Assembly (NCBI GenBank): GCA_964398315.1 | Contig: CAYNMV010000013.1 | Span: forward strand, 10,629 to 74,628 | Source of the DNA: JADLCB01 sp964398315 | GTDB taxonomy: Bacteria > Planctomycetota > Phycisphaerae > Tepidisphaerales > Tepidisphaeraceae | Reading direction: 5' to 3' | DNA length: 64,000 bases | In this document: piece after piece, positions 1-8,116 of the stretch | Position numbering within the stretch: the stretch's first letter is position 1 | How the letters are laid out: the number at the start of each line of letters is the position of its first letter | Program-made: the position numbers and the translations under genes | Notes under the pieces: generated by a model | Told to the model about the DNA's origin: nothing | Database searches by the model: none | Seen by the model: the letters and a program-made list of their open reading frames with translations, nothing else

Positions 1-864
1 GATGAGCCGAGCGCACCTGGCTGAGTGCGCCGATTTCGCCGCTGGTCAGCTTCATGCTGCCGCGATCAGCCTTGAAGATCACGGTGCTGACCAGCTTGCC
101 ATCGATGGTCTCCTGCTTGAGGGCCGCCCCGCGGTTGGTGGTGCCGATGACCAGCGGCTCAGAGCCGACGTAGACGTTGACGATACCACTGGATTCCTCA
201 GTGGTGCGGATGTCAATTAACTGCGAAAGCTGCTTGAGCACCTGGTCGCGCTGATCGCGCAGGCCGTTGGCCTGGCCGGCAGCGCCGCCTTCGGCAACGA
301 CGATCTGCCGGTTCAGGTCCGCCACCTGCTGGGCGAGGCGATCGGCATCCGCGGTACGGGCCTGCAGGCGCTGATCAACATCGGTTTGCAGATTCGTGAA
401 ATTGGTGCGGAGGGTCTGGAACCATCCGGCCACGGCCTCGCCGGTCTGCACCACCACCTGCCGCAGACCGGCATCCTGCGGCTTGTTGGCCAGGTTGCTC
501 CAGGCATTGAAGAACTTGCTGAGCTGTGTGCTCAGGTCCTCATCGGTCAGCTCGTTGTAGACAGACTCGATGCGCCCCAGCCACTGCTGGAGGGTCGCCG
601 TGCTTTCGGAATTGCTGATGCTGCCGCGCAGACGCCCCTCGAGCGCCTCATCGATCTGGCGCTGTACGCCCGCGAGGTTGATCCCCGTGCCCAGGAAGAT
701 GCCCGGCCGGTATTCCTGATCCTTGCTGGTGACTACCCGCGCCACCTGGCGCGTATAGTCCGGATTGCCGGCGTTGGCGATGTTGTTGCCGGTCACCTGC
801 AACGCTGCCTGGTGCGTCGCGAGGGCTGATTTGCCGGCGTTGAGGGTTCCAATGAGGGACATAG
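1..864 (-). CDS. flgK: Flagellar hook-associated protein 1 FlgK (partial)
   Basis: FlgK forms the junction between the flagellar hook and filament. The visible 288 codons are the N-terminal part; the C-terminus lies beyond the left edge. The protein opens with MSLIGTLNAGKSALATHQ and then has the rod/hook signature VTGNNIANAGNPDYTRQ, followed by a helical region rich in Q and L typical of the FlgK D1 domain. The ATG at 864 is placed directly before the conserved N-terminal amphipathic helix, so the start is secure although no good ribosome binding site precedes it. It is the last visible gene of the minus-strand flagellar operon, 41 nt after flgN, which encodes its probable chaperone. Confidence 0.93.
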
Positions 865-870
865 TGAGCA

Positions 871-894
871 GTTGCCAGTAGTCAGTTGCCAGGG
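871..894. repeat. Short direct repeat between flgN and flgK
   Basis: The ten bases CAGTTGCCAG occur twice, at 871-880 and 885-894, separated by TAGT, immediately upstream of the flgK start on the minus strand. It takes the place where a ribosome binding site would be expected. No function can be assigned. Confidence 0.5.
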
Positions 895-905
895 GGGGCT
901 TTGCC

Positions 906-1397
906 TCACCCGACGGCGTTCATCACTCCAATACGCTGGGACACCTTGGGGACCCCGGCTTTCGTGTAGACGCCCGTTCGTTCCGTTGCCCCGGCCAGCA
1001 GGCGCACCGCGGTGTTCAGATGGCCGAGGACCGCGCCGGCCAGGCGTGAAGCGACATACGTCCTGCCGGCGATCTGGCCGGCGATGGCCTTCAGCTCATC
1101 GCGCAGGGCCAGCAGCGACTTGCCGTGGGCCGGATGCAGCTCGGCCAGGCGCTGGAGGTTCAATTCACCGCTGATGCGCTGCGCGCGGGCGATCTGCTGC
1201 ACCAGGCCGCGGCGGCGGTTTTCCATCGCGGCGATGCGCGTGCGGGCCGCCTCCTGCAGCTTGGCGCTGTCATCCATGGCCTTCAGATCCATCTGGCGCA
1301 TCGCCTGCGCATGAGCATCCACATGCTTCAGCAGCTTGCGATGCTCGACGATGAGCTGACGCAGCAGATGCTCAATTTCCAAGATCTGGCGAGACAT
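906..1397 (-). CDS. flgN: FlgN-like flagellar export chaperone
   Basis: A 163-residue, mostly alpha-helical protein. FlgN-family proteins are cytoplasmic chaperones that hold the hook-filament junction proteins FlgK and FlgL before export. The start MSRQILEIEHLLRQLIVEHRK and the central basic stretch AAMENRRRGLVQQIARAQ fit the long helical hairpin of the FlgN fold. Position supports the call strongly: it lies between flgJ (26 nt overlap) and flgK, as in many flagellar operons. The family is weakly conserved in sequence, so the name rests partly on size, predicted helicity and context. Confidence 0.78.
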   Translation of the reverse strand: MSRQILEIEHLLRQLIVEHRKLLKHVDAHAQAMRQMDLKAMDDSAKLQEAARTRIAAMENRRRGLVQQIARAQRISGELNLQRLAELHPAHGKSLLALRDELKAIAGQIAGRTYVASRLAGAVLGHLNTAVRLLAGATERTGVYTKAGVPKVSQRIGVMNAVG

Positions 1398-1995
1398 GCA
1401 CCCTCACATTCTCAAAAGGGTTCGGCCCTTCAGGGCGTGGATGGGCGGCCCGATCCTCTTCCTGCATCGCCTGCCGATACCGGCCGCTCATCTTCTCCAG
1501 ATGCCTGACGATGCTCTGGACCAGGCCATTGCCCGAGCCACTGGCCATGCGATCGGCCAGGTGCTGGTCCATCAGGCTGTGAAACATCTCACCGCCGCGG
1601 CCGCCGCTGAACAGTTCGCTCTTGAACGGGCTGTTTCGCATCTGTTTGAGCATGGCGCCGAAGAAGGTCTGGCTGACCAGCTTCTGGGCCTGTCGAGTCA
1701 GTTCCTGACGGCGGGTGTCGTCGATGGCTTCGGCCTGGGCCTGCTCGCTTTCATCGCGCTGGGCGCGGTTGAGGCCCGCGATGGCGGCCGCAAGCTGCGG
1801 CGCCATGCGAAAGTGGTTCAAATCAGACAGAAGCTGGTCGGAACCGACGGTTGCGGCATTCAGGCCGTCATGCCCCCCGGCCGTGGCACTGGCCAGGGCG
1901 TTGATCGCCGCGAATGCCGCGCCACCATAAGGCGAGCGCTCCCTGTGACTGGCGAAGGACGCGGCGTTGAGATGATTTGTAGTTGATCCAATCAT
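1372..1995 (-). CDS. flgJ: FlgJ-type rod-binding protein without muramidase domain
   Basis: A 207-residue protein. FlgJ acts in the periplasm as a scaffold cap for rod assembly. The rod-binding domain is visible in the C-terminal half, with QKLVSQTFFGAMLKQMRNS followed by a Gly-rich GGRGGEMF and a helix ending QHLADRMASG. The C-terminal muramidase domain of enterobacterial FlgJ is absent, as in many non-gamma-proteobacteria, so another enzyme must open the peptidoglycan. The start at 1995 (MIGSTTNHL) has a GGAGA ribosome binding site; a longer frame to 2067 lacks one. The N-terminal 90 residues are low-complexity. The 3' end overlaps flgN by 26 nt, suggesting translational coupling. Confidence 0.82.
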   Translation of the reverse strand: MIGSTTNHLNAASFASHRERSPYGGAAFAAINALASATAGGHDGLNAATVGSDQLLSDLNHFRMAPQLAAAIAGLNRAQRDESEQAQAEAIDDTRRQELTRQAQKLVSQTFFGAMLKQMRNSPFKSELFSGGRGGEMFHSLMDQHLADRMASGSGNGLVQSIVRHLEKMSGRYRQAMQEEDRAAHPRPEGPNPFENVRVHVSPDLGN

Positions 1996-2132
1996 GAGCG
2001 TCTCCGACGCTTCGTCCCGAGGCAGCATGGGCCGCTGGCCCATGTTTTCTCCAGAATCCACGGGCACGCTGCCCGCGCCACCTCATTGCCTGCATTCACC
2101 GCACCCGGCCAGGGCAGGGTGGACTGCCATAC

Positions 2133-3203
2133 CTATTCCACGATCAGCTTCGCATGCAGCTTGCCGCTCTTGTGCAGCTCCTTGACGATGGTGATGCGAT
2201 CCTCGGCCGGCACCTTGAGCTGATCGAGGGCGGCCACCAGATCACGCAGCTTGGCGCCGCCCTGGCCGGTGGTGTCGAGCGCGATGGCTTCACGGTTGCT
2301 GACCACCGGGGTCCGCGGCGTGGGCACCGGGGCAGGCATTACCGTCTGGATCGTCAGGCCGCGATGGCTGATGACCACCGGCGAAATTTCCACATCGCCG
2401 GTGACGATCATGGTGCCGGTCTTCTCGTTGATGACCACCCGCGCTTCGGTCGGCAGCATCGGCACCGGCAGGCGCTGGACCCGGCTGATGAAGCTGTCCG
2501 GCCGCTCACGCTCGCCCGGGGGGATGATCACATCAATGATCGTTTCGCTGCGGACGAAGGCGAGGGTCTCACCCTGGGTGTTCTCGGCATCGTTGATGAT
2601 CTTGGCGATCGTGCTGGCGGTGGTCCAGTTGGCCGCCGAAGGCTCGAGCACGAGGGTGAACTGCCCGTTGTCGATGGTGTGGGCCGGCATGTCCCACTCC
2701 ATGATCGCGCCGCGCTTGACAACGCCAACCGTGGGGATGGCCGGGTTTTCGATGGTGATTGGCCCGGCCGCCAGGGCGTAAGGCAGGCCGTTGGGGGCCA
2801 TCATGCCGGTGGGACCGAGCAGCGGCGTGACGTAAAGCCGCCCACCGGCCAGGCTCTTAGCCCCGCCCATGGTCATCACGTAGACATCCAGCTCATCGCC
2901 GTTGACTGCCCCGCTGGCCGGCACGGTTGCCTGAAGCATGACCACCGCCACGTTCTGGGCGTTGGTCAGCTCTTCGACATTCACGTTGTTGTTGAACTTG
3001 CGCAGCATGGTCGCCAGCGGCCGGATGGCCGGGGCGAACTTCCCGCCGTCGCCGGTGCCCTTAAGACCAACGACCAGCCCCATGCCGGTCAGCACGTTGG
3101 AGCGCTGCCCGCTCATGCGCGTGATGTCTGCGACCTTCACGGCCGACACGGGTGCTGCCGTGAGCAGGAGCAGGGCGAGGATAAGGGTCTTCCTGACAAT
3201 CAT
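2133..3203 (-). CDS. flgI: Flagellar P-ring protein FlgI
   Basis: FlgI (356 residues, normal length) polymerises around the rod in the peptidoglycan layer as the P ring. An N-terminal signal peptide MIVRKTLILALLLLTAAPVSA is followed by VKVADITRMSGQRSNVLTG, where the family usually has a RIKDI-x-GVR-x-NQL-x-GYGLVVGL motif; GMGLVVGLKGTGD matches closely. Near the C-terminus, LRDLVAALDQLKVPAEDRI is the conserved FlgI ending. The ATG at 3203 has a GGAG six bases upstream. Presence of P- and L-ring genes shows the flagellum crosses an outer membrane. An imperfect inverted repeat separates it from flgH upstream. Confidence 0.96.
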   Translation of the reverse strand: MIVRKTLILALLLLTAAPVSAVKVADITRMSGQRSNVLTGMGLVVGLKGTGDGGKFAPAIRPLATMLRKFNNNVNVEELTNAQNVAVVMLQATVPASGAVNGDELDVYVMTMGGAKSLAGGRLYVTPLLGPTGMMAPNGLPYALAAGPITIENPAIPTVGVVKRGAIMEWDMPAHTIDNGQFTLVLEPSAANWTTASTIAKIINDAENTQGETLAFVRSETIIDVIIPPGERERPDSFISRVQRLPVPMLPTEARVVINEKTGTMIVTGDVEISPVVISHRGLTIQTVMPAPVPTPRTPVVSNREAIALDTTGQGGAKLRDLVAALDQLKVPAEDRITIVKELHKSGKLHAKLIVE

Positions 3204-3230
3204 GACGGCTCCGCCGTGCGTGAGTAAAGC

Positions 3231-3294
3231 GTGATGCGTGATGGATGAGGCATCGCCCTTGCGGATGCCGATGCATCATCCATTCACCCATCAC
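3231..3294 (-). promoter_or_regulatory. Imperfect inverted repeat between flgH and flgI
   Basis: Arms of about 25 bp at 3231-3255 and 3269-3294 pair with about three mismatches or bulges around a 13-nt loop. It fills most of the flgH-flgI gap. Transcribed from the minus strand it could act as an attenuator or an mRNA-processing or stability element; no T-run follows, so a simple terminator is unlikely. Confidence 0.5.
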
Positions 3295-3302
3295 ACTCTT
3301 CG

Positions 3303-4097
3303 TCAGAACGGGTTGACAAAGTCCAATAATTTCGGCAGCCAGCCGCGTTTGGTGGACTGGGTGACAGCACCACGGGTCACTTTCTGCAGCTCCATGTCAA
3401 ACAACTGGGTGCTCAGGACGGTGTTGTCGGCGGTGACATCCTCTACCCGGCAGATGCCGCTGAGGATCAGCTTCACCTCATCATCATCGGTGCGCAGGGT
3501 CTTGCGGGCCTGGAGCACGAGCGTGCCGTTGGGCTTCACATCCACCACCTCGGCCTGGATGCGCGCGGTGATGGAGTCGGTGCGCTCCGAGCTGCCCTCG
3601 CCCTTGAACTCGCGGTTGCCGCCGAGGCGGACGGATGGCGGCGTGTTGCGAATCCCCTCACCACTGAGGGCGAAGTCGGACAGCCGGAAGCGGATCCATT
3701 CATCCACCCGTGCCTGGAACTCGTATTCCTTGCTCAGGTCCGTGGTCCCCTCGTGCTTCGATTCGCTCTCCTCGCGCACGATGATCTGCACCAGATCATG
3801 CTTTTGGATCACCTTGGGCTCGGGCGGCGGAACATCGTAGAAGCTGAACGGGTTGGCATGGCCCGCCGGCGGCGCGGGCGGCACGGTTGCCTGTAACAGT
3901 GATCCCCCACTGCTGCGCATGCGCTGATCGACCGACGCCGGATCCATGGGCAGGGTGGGCTGGGGGATGCGCGGCGGCGGGGTTGTGGTGTTGGCCGGCG
4001 TGGCCTGCTGTGCCTGCGCGGCCTGTTGGCCCGGCGCGGCCTGAGCCAGCAGGACCAGCGGAATCAGCGCCAGGAGAGGGAGGCTGTGTCGGATCAT
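3303..4097 (-). CDS. flgH: Flagellar L-ring protein FlgH
   Basis: FlgH builds the outer-membrane L ring. The 264-residue form begins MIRHSLPLLALIPLVLLAQAA, a cleavable signal, followed by a Gln/Ala/Pro/Thr-rich linker of about 50 residues that is longer than usual. The core includes HDLVQIIVREESESKHEGTTD, the family hallmark near the start of the mature domain, and KPNGTLVLQARKTLRTDDDE, matching the conserved LPNGNLVV-x-G-x-K segment. No lipobox Cys is visible after the signal, unlike enterobacterial FlgH. The start at 4097 has GGAG eight bases upstream; an 18-residue in-frame extension to 4151 would bury the signal peptide. Confidence 0.93.
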   Translation of the reverse strand: MIRHSLPLLALIPLVLLAQAAPGQQAAQAQQATPANTTTPPPRIPQPTLPMDPASVDQRMRSSGGSLLQATVPPAPPAGHANPFSFYDVPPPEPKVIQKHDLVQIIVREESESKHEGTTDLSKEYEFQARVDEWIRFRLSDFALSGEGIRNTPPSVRLGGNREFKGEGSSERTDSITARIQAEVVDVKPNGTLVLQARKTLRTDDDEVKLILSGICRVEDVTADNTVLSTQLFDMELQKVTRGAVTQSTKRGWLPKLLDFVNPF

Positions 4098-4169
4098 GAT
4101 TTTCGCACTCCAGTTATGCCGGGATGCCGCCCTGGGCCAGCCGCATCCCATCGGGACGGCGCGGATTCA

Positions 4170-5453
4170 TCACCCGCCCAGGGTCGCTTCCTGCGGGCCA
4201 GTCATCACGACTTCAAAAATGTCGCGGGTGGCTTCGTTGCGGACGCGGATGGTCTGGCCAAAGGTGCCGGCTTCCAGGGCGCGGGCGACGGTCTTGAGCT
4301 GCACACCACCCTGCTTCAGTGAAACCGTGACCAGTTGCCCGGAGCGCACCAGCGGCACCGCCTGCACCAGGCGGGCGGTCATCACCGTGCCGGGCTTCAG
4401 CTCCATCGCCGCCATGTTCCCAACCACCTGCTCGCGGGTCAGCAGCGGCTGGTCGTCAAGCCGGTCAACCAGCGTACGGCGATCAATCACATCCTCAGCA
4501 CGGATGATCTGCTTGTAGGCCAGCGGCTGGGTGACGACGACCTGCTGCTGCCAGCAGCGGGCAGTGGCAATGATGTCGTGTTTTTGCGTCTTGCCATCAG
4601 CGCCAATAATGACCTCCCACGCCACATTGCCGAGATTGCGCCCCCGCTTGAGAGTCACGTGGAACTGGAAATGCGGCTCGACCCGGTTCAGCAGATGCTG
4701 ATCCTGCGGGCGAAAATCCACGACCAGTTGCTCAGGCTCAACCCCCACGGCAGCGGCCAGATCGGCGATCAGCAGATCCTTGAGCGTGCGAAAAACCGGA
4801 CGCTCAGCCGGCTCGGTGGGCGAGGGAATCGGCCGCTCGGTCACGATCGCATAAGGCTGGCGCTGGGCGGGATCAGACGGCACCGGCGAAGCGACCGCCC
4901 CCGTCGACTGCGGCGCAGGCGCGGCCTGGGCCGTGGTTTCAACATCGGCGGTGGCCGCCGCAGGGATGGCCGGCGCGGTCTCCCGGGCCGTTACCCACTG
5001 CCGCAACGCATCGCCTTCATCGAACTGCACATCCCGCCGGGCAACCGTGCAGACGGTCGAACCGACGAATCGGATGCGCCCCAGGTTCACACCGGCATCG
5101 TGCAGGGTGCTCTTGATCTCATCGAGGCTGATCGTGCGATAGGGCGCACCACTGGCCAGCCGCATCAGCACCAGGTTTTCCAGGGCGGCGAAGGTATCGT
5201 TATCGCGCTCGGCCCAGCGGCAGATGTGCTTGAGCGTCACCTCGGTGCCGATGACCGTCACCTCGGCGCGCAGCTCCAGCGTGCCGCCGCGCAGACCGGC
5301 ATCCGGCGGGACGAATCGCACCGGCGCTTCACCCGGCAGCATCTGACCGAACCCCCACTGCGCCAGCAGTGTCTGCGTGGCCCAGGCGAGGAGCGTGATG
5401 GCGATCAGCAGGCGAATCCGCGCCCGCGTGCCGAGTGGTTTGCCGTGGTACAT
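4170..5453 (-). CDS. flgA: Flagellar P-ring assembly chaperone FlgA, extended form
   Basis: FlgA is a periplasmic chaperone for P-ring assembly. This protein has 427 residues, about twice the enterobacterial length. The C-terminal third carries the SAF/FlgA region: AYKQIIRAEDVIDRRTL, then LLTREQVVGNMAAMELKPGT and LVRSGQLVTVSLKQGGVQLK. The N-terminus has a signal or membrane helix (RIRLLIAITLLAWATQTLLA), then an additional domain of about 120 residues and a Pro/Ala/Thr-rich linker before the core. The start at 5453 (MYHGKPLG) has a CAGGAGG ribosome binding site seven bases upstream; an in-frame extension to 5591 is not needed. It precedes flgH by 72 nt. Confidence 0.9.
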   Translation of the reverse strand: MYHGKPLGTRARIRLLIAITLLAWATQTLLAQWGFGQMLPGEAPVRFVPPDAGLRGGTLELRAEVTVIGTEVTLKHICRWAERDNDTFAALENLVLMRLASGAPYRTISLDEIKSTLHDAGVNLGRIRFVGSTVCTVARRDVQFDEGDALRQWVTARETAPAIPAAATADVETTAQAAPAPQSTGAVASPVPSDPAQRQPYAIVTERPIPSPTEPAERPVFRTLKDLLIADLAAAVGVEPEQLVVDFRPQDQHLLNRVEPHFQFHVTLKRGRNLGNVAWEVIIGADGKTQKHDIIATARCWQQQVVVTQPLAYKQIIRAEDVIDRRTLVDRLDDQPLLTREQVVGNMAAMELKPGTVMTARLVQAVPLVRSGQLVTVSLKQGGVQLKTVARALEAGTFGQTIRVRNEATRDIFEVVMTGPQEATLGG

Positions 5454-5754
5454 GGTGGCGACCTCCTGTCGCTGTGATGACTTATGACTAATGCGTGATG
5501 AGTCGCTTTCCTTACGGCGGACGTCTTTCCTGGTGACGTTGCGCCTCAACGGATGCTCAACATCCAGAGCCCCATGTCGCTCGGAGCCCACCTCTGCACA
5601 GGATGCCCTTGCGCGTAACCTCGCCGACCCATTTCGTCAGCCCGCGGGCTTCCTGCCGTGCCGCCAGGTCCTCGAATCTCCCACTGCTCGCCATGGCCAG
5701 TCTCATCACGATCCCGGCGATCCAGTACGCATCATGAATCACCCATCACCACCG
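5454..5754. other. flgG-flgA intergenic region
   Basis: These 301 bases hold the flgA ribosome binding site at the left end and TGATG-rich short motifs near 5475-5505 and 5730-5750 that resemble those in the flgH-flgI gap. A 61-codon minus-strand frame (5557-5742) has no recognisable content. I see no convincing gene. Confidence 0.5.
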
Positions 5755-6564
5755 CTAGAAGCGGCGCAGATTGCCGATCGTCTGCAGTGCCTGGTCGGCG
5801 GTCTGGATCGACTGGCTGTTCAGTTCGAAAGCCCTCTGGGTCTTGATGAGCGTAACCAGCTCCTTGACCGGATCGACGTTGCTGGCTTCAAGGAAGCCCT
5901 GGAGGATCTGGCCGGCCCCGTCTTCGCCGGGGTTGGATTCGATCGGCTCGCCGGAGGCATCGGTCTGGGTGTAGAGGCTCTGGCCAAGCAGTCTCAGGCC
6001 CTGGGGGTTGATGAACTGGTAGAGCTGCAGATTGCCGACGACCTGCTTCTGGTTCTGGCCGGCAATGCTGGCCTCGACGACGCCTTCCTGGCTGATCGAG
6101 ATATCGGTGGTGCCGGCGGGGATGGTAATCGGCGGAACCAGGCGGTAGCCATCGCCCAGTCCGAGGACCAGGTCGCCCTCATTGTTGACGAAGAAGTTGC
6201 CGTTTCGGGTATAGGCGGTGCCATCGCCGATTGAGTCCATCACCTGGACGCGGAAAAAGCCATTGCCGGAGATGCCGACATCGAGCTGCCGGCCGGTGTT
6301 CTCCATTGATCCCTGCTCCAGATCGAGCTGGGTATTGCTGATGCGCACGCCCAGGCCGACGAAGATGCCGGCCGGCGACAAGTCCCCTGCCGCCGTGGTG
6401 GTCCCCGGCTGCTTGAGCATGTTGTACATCAGGTCTTCGAAGTTGACCCGGCTGCGCTTGAAGGCAGTGGTCTCGGCGTTGGCGAGGTTGTTCGCCACCA
6501 CGTCGATCCGGGTCGATAGAGCCCGAAGTCCCGTTGCTGCTGAATGGAGTGCTGTGATGGCCAT
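5755..6564 (-). CDS. flgG: Flagellar distal rod protein FlgG
   Basis: A 269-residue axial protein, close to the 260-262 residues usual for FlgG. FlgG forms the distal rod of the flagellar axle and is exported by the flagellar type III system, so no signal peptide is expected. The N-terminus MAITALHSAATGLRALSTR leads into VVANNLANAETTAFKRSR, the diagnostic rod/hook motif. The C-terminal SNVDPVKELVTLIKTQRAFELNSQSIQTADQ is the conserved coiled-coil end. The hallmark internal phrase TRNGNFFVNNEGDLV is also present. It lies between flgF and flgA. The ribosome binding site is weak. Confidence 0.95.
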   Translation of the reverse strand: MAITALHSAATGLRALSTRIDVVANNLANAETTAFKRSRVNFEDLMYNMLKQPGTTTAAGDLSPAGIFVGLGVRISNTQLDLEQGSMENTGRQLDVGISGNGFFRVQVMDSIGDGTAYTRNGNFFVNNEGDLVLGLGDGYRLVPPITIPAGTTDISISQEGVVEASIAGQNQKQVVGNLQLYQFINPQGLRLLGQSLYTQTDASGEPIESNPGEDGAGQILQGFLEASNVDPVKELVTLIKTQRAFELNSQSIQTADQALQTIGNLRRF

Positions 6565-6576
6565 GGTCTTTGACTG

Positions 6577-6585
6577 TTATCGGAC
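6577..6585 (-). promoter_or_regulatory. GTCCGATAA box upstream of flgG
   Basis: On the minus strand GTCCGATAA lies 13 bases upstream of the flgG start codon. It resembles the -10 element of sigma-28 flagellar promoters (GCCGATAA). CAAAGTCC lies 13 bases further upstream and is a loose match to the -35 TAAAGTTT, although the normal spacing is 11. It is one of several similar boxes in this window. Function is inferred. Confidence 0.3.
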
Positions 6586-6701
6586 GCACCCGGTGCCGGA
6601 CTTTGATGGAAACGAAGCAGGTAAGGATCCATGCCTGTTGCCTCAATGGCGGCCAGTACATCAGGCAACCGGCATCAATCACGCCCTATCCGCCCGCGCG
6701 C

Positions 6702-7466
6702 CTAGCTGATTTTGCCCACATCATTGACCAGCCGGCCCAGCATGGTGTCCTGGTAGCGGATCATGTTGGCATTGGCTTCCAGTTGGCGCTGGGTTTCGAT
6801 GAGCTGGGTGAGCTCGGTCGCGGGTGAGACGTTGGCGCGTTCGAGGAAGCCGGAGCGGATCTGGCCCGGGGCCGCGGCGGTGGCGGCGGCCGGCTGGGTC
6901 GCCCGGAAGCGGCCTTCACCCATCTTCACGAGCTGGCGCGTATCGGCGACCGTGTACAGACCAAGACGGGCACGGACTTCGCCGCCCTGGCTGATCTGGC
7001 CGGCGTCATCGATCTGCACCGGTAGGCGCGGATCGAGCTGAATCGGATTGCCCTGATGATCGAGCACCTGCGCAGGATTGATGCCGCCGGTGATGAGGAA
7101 TCCCTGCTTGTCAGTCATGAGCCGGCCATCCCGCGTGAGCAGCGTTTCGCTGCCCTGCCTCACGCCGAGAAATCCTCTGCCATAAATGGCGACATCCAGC
7201 GTGCGGCCGGTTTCTTCCAGATCACCCTGGCTGTGATCGATCGCCGTCGGCGAGATGAGCAGGCCACCCCCCAGATTCTCCAGCAGCAGGTTGGAGCGCC
7301 CGGCCAGCGCCCGGCGATGCTGGGCCTCGGTCAGGCGCTCCTGGAACAGCGGCAGGTCGCGCTTGAAGCCGGTGGTCTCAGCATTGGCGAGATTGTTGGC
7401 AATGACATCCTGACGATGCGAGTTCGCCATGACACCGGTTGCGGAGAGATACAGGCCGTAGTGCAT
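6702..7466 (-). CDS. flgF: Flagellar proximal rod protein FlgF
   Basis: A 254-residue rod protein, exported by the flagellar type III system. It starts MHYGLYLSATGVMANSHRQ and continues with VIANNLANAETTGFKRDL, the shared rod-protein motif. GRTLDVAIYGRGFLGVRQG and LLTRDGRLMTDKQGFLITG are the FlgF/FlgG central blocks, and the C-terminus SNVSPATELTQLIETQRQLEANANM-type segment is conserved. FlgF rather than FlgG is chosen because a second, more FlgG-like gene follows directly. The ATG at 7466 has no evident Shine-Dalgarno sequence. It is the first recognisable flg gene of the operon. Confidence 0.9.
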   Translation of the reverse strand: MHYGLYLSATGVMANSHRQDVIANNLANAETTGFKRDLPLFQERLTEAQHRRALAGRSNLLLENLGGGLLISPTAIDHSQGDLEETGRTLDVAIYGRGFLGVRQGSETLLTRDGRLMTDKQGFLITGGINPAQVLDHQGNPIQLDPRLPVQIDDAGQISQGGEVRARLGLYTVADTRQLVKMGEGRFRATQPAAATAAAPGQIRSGFLERANVSPATELTQLIETQRQLEANANMIRYQDTMLGRLVNDVGKIS

Positions 7467-7574
7467 GGGTCTGGGTAAGGGGTGATGAGTAATGGGCCGA
7501 TTTCATGGACCGATCAACGGGATGCGCTGTGCTGTCGGTGCATTACCCATGATGGTCCAGAAAGAAGCGACGAC

Positions 7575-7598
7575 GGCCCCGGTCCGAGGACCGGGGCC
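7575..7598 (-). terminator. Hairpin downstream of the 64-residue ORF
   Basis: Perfect 11-bp GC-rich arms (7575-7585 and 7588-7598) lie four bases past the stop of the small ORF. On the minus strand a moderately T-rich stretch (CGCTTCTTTCTGG) follows. It may be a terminator or attenuator between the small ORF and flgF. Confidence 0.5.
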
Positions 7599-7601
7599 CG
7601 C

Positions 7602-7796
7602 TCATTCGCCGACGGCTGACTGGTCTTCCTTGACCTGCAGGCCGGTTCCACCGGCCGGGCGGCGCCGTCGATCATCCGCTGGTTCAGGGGCGTGGCCCCG
7701 CTGCTGGTCGGCGAGTGCCCGCTGGTGCATCTCGACCGCCATCCTGGCGACCGCATCGATGCGAAGTTGAAGCGTCCTGCCATCCAGATACACCAT
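7602..7796 (-). CDS. Hypothetical 64-residue protein upstream of flgF
   Basis: I do not recognise this protein. It begins MVYLDGRTLQLRIDAVARMA, a plausible small beta-alpha fold, continues with a helix VEMHQRALADQQR and ends in a charged, disordered tail DDRRRRPAGGTG. The chosen start at 7796 has GGAG nine bases upstream; a longer frame to 7862 would place the start upstream of this ribosome binding site. It lies on the same strand as and before flgF, about 30 bases downstream of the expected start of a sigma-54-like promoter, so a role in flagellar regulation or assembly is possible but inferred. No Cys, no signal peptide and no membrane segment. Confidence 0.5.
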   Translation of the reverse strand: MVYLDGRTLQLRIDAVARMAVEMHQRALADQQRGHAPEPADDRRRRPAGGTGLQVKEDQSAVGE

Positions 7797-7836
7797 CACA
7801 GCACTCCATTGCTGATCCAAACGGTAGTGCCCCAGA

Positions 7837-7851
7837 TCAAGCCGTGTGCCA
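7837..7851 (-). promoter_or_regulatory. Sigma-54-like promoter at the head of the flagellar operon
   Basis: Read on the minus strand, TGGCAC-ACGGC-TTGA matches the sigma-54 consensus TGGCAC-N5-TTGC with a single mismatch, at the last base of the -12 element. The element spacing is exact. Transcription would start near 7826, about 30 bases before the small ORF at 7796. A sigma-54 activator with an intact GAFTGA loop is encoded at 60435-61865. The site is inferred from consensus only. Confidence 0.45.
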
Positions 7852-8057
7852 GCCGTGCCCAAGACCGTGTATGAATGGTGGAGAAATCCGCCCGAAGAGA
7901 CATAACGCTATATTTTCCAAGCAGTTATAAAGCACTACATTTTTCCCGACTGGGCGTTGGCACGCGCCTCGCGCCGGCTTGGGACAGGAAGGGTCGCGCA
8001 GCTTCAGCCGATTTCCAGCGCAGAACCTGCGCGACTTGCTGCCCGTGCGATCCGCGC

Positions 8058-8097
8058 AAAAAAGAGCGGCCAGCGCCTGGGGAGGAGCGCCGGCCGC
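8058..8097 (-). terminator. Rho-independent terminator of the manganese catalase gene
   Basis: Arms of 11 bp (8066-8076 and 8087-8097) pair with one mismatch around a ten-base loop, and on the minus strand the stem is followed by CTCTTTTTTGC (the A-run at 8058-8063 on the plus strand). It lies 19 bases beyond the catalase stop codon, the classic arrangement. Confidence 0.85.
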
Positions 8098-8116
8098 GGG
8101 AGTGGTAACCAATCGG

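Noticed and set aside
2154..5477. Long plus-strand frames opposite flgI and flgA
   Set aside because: They mirror codon positions of the real flagellar genes and show His/Arg/Gly-rich shadow composition.
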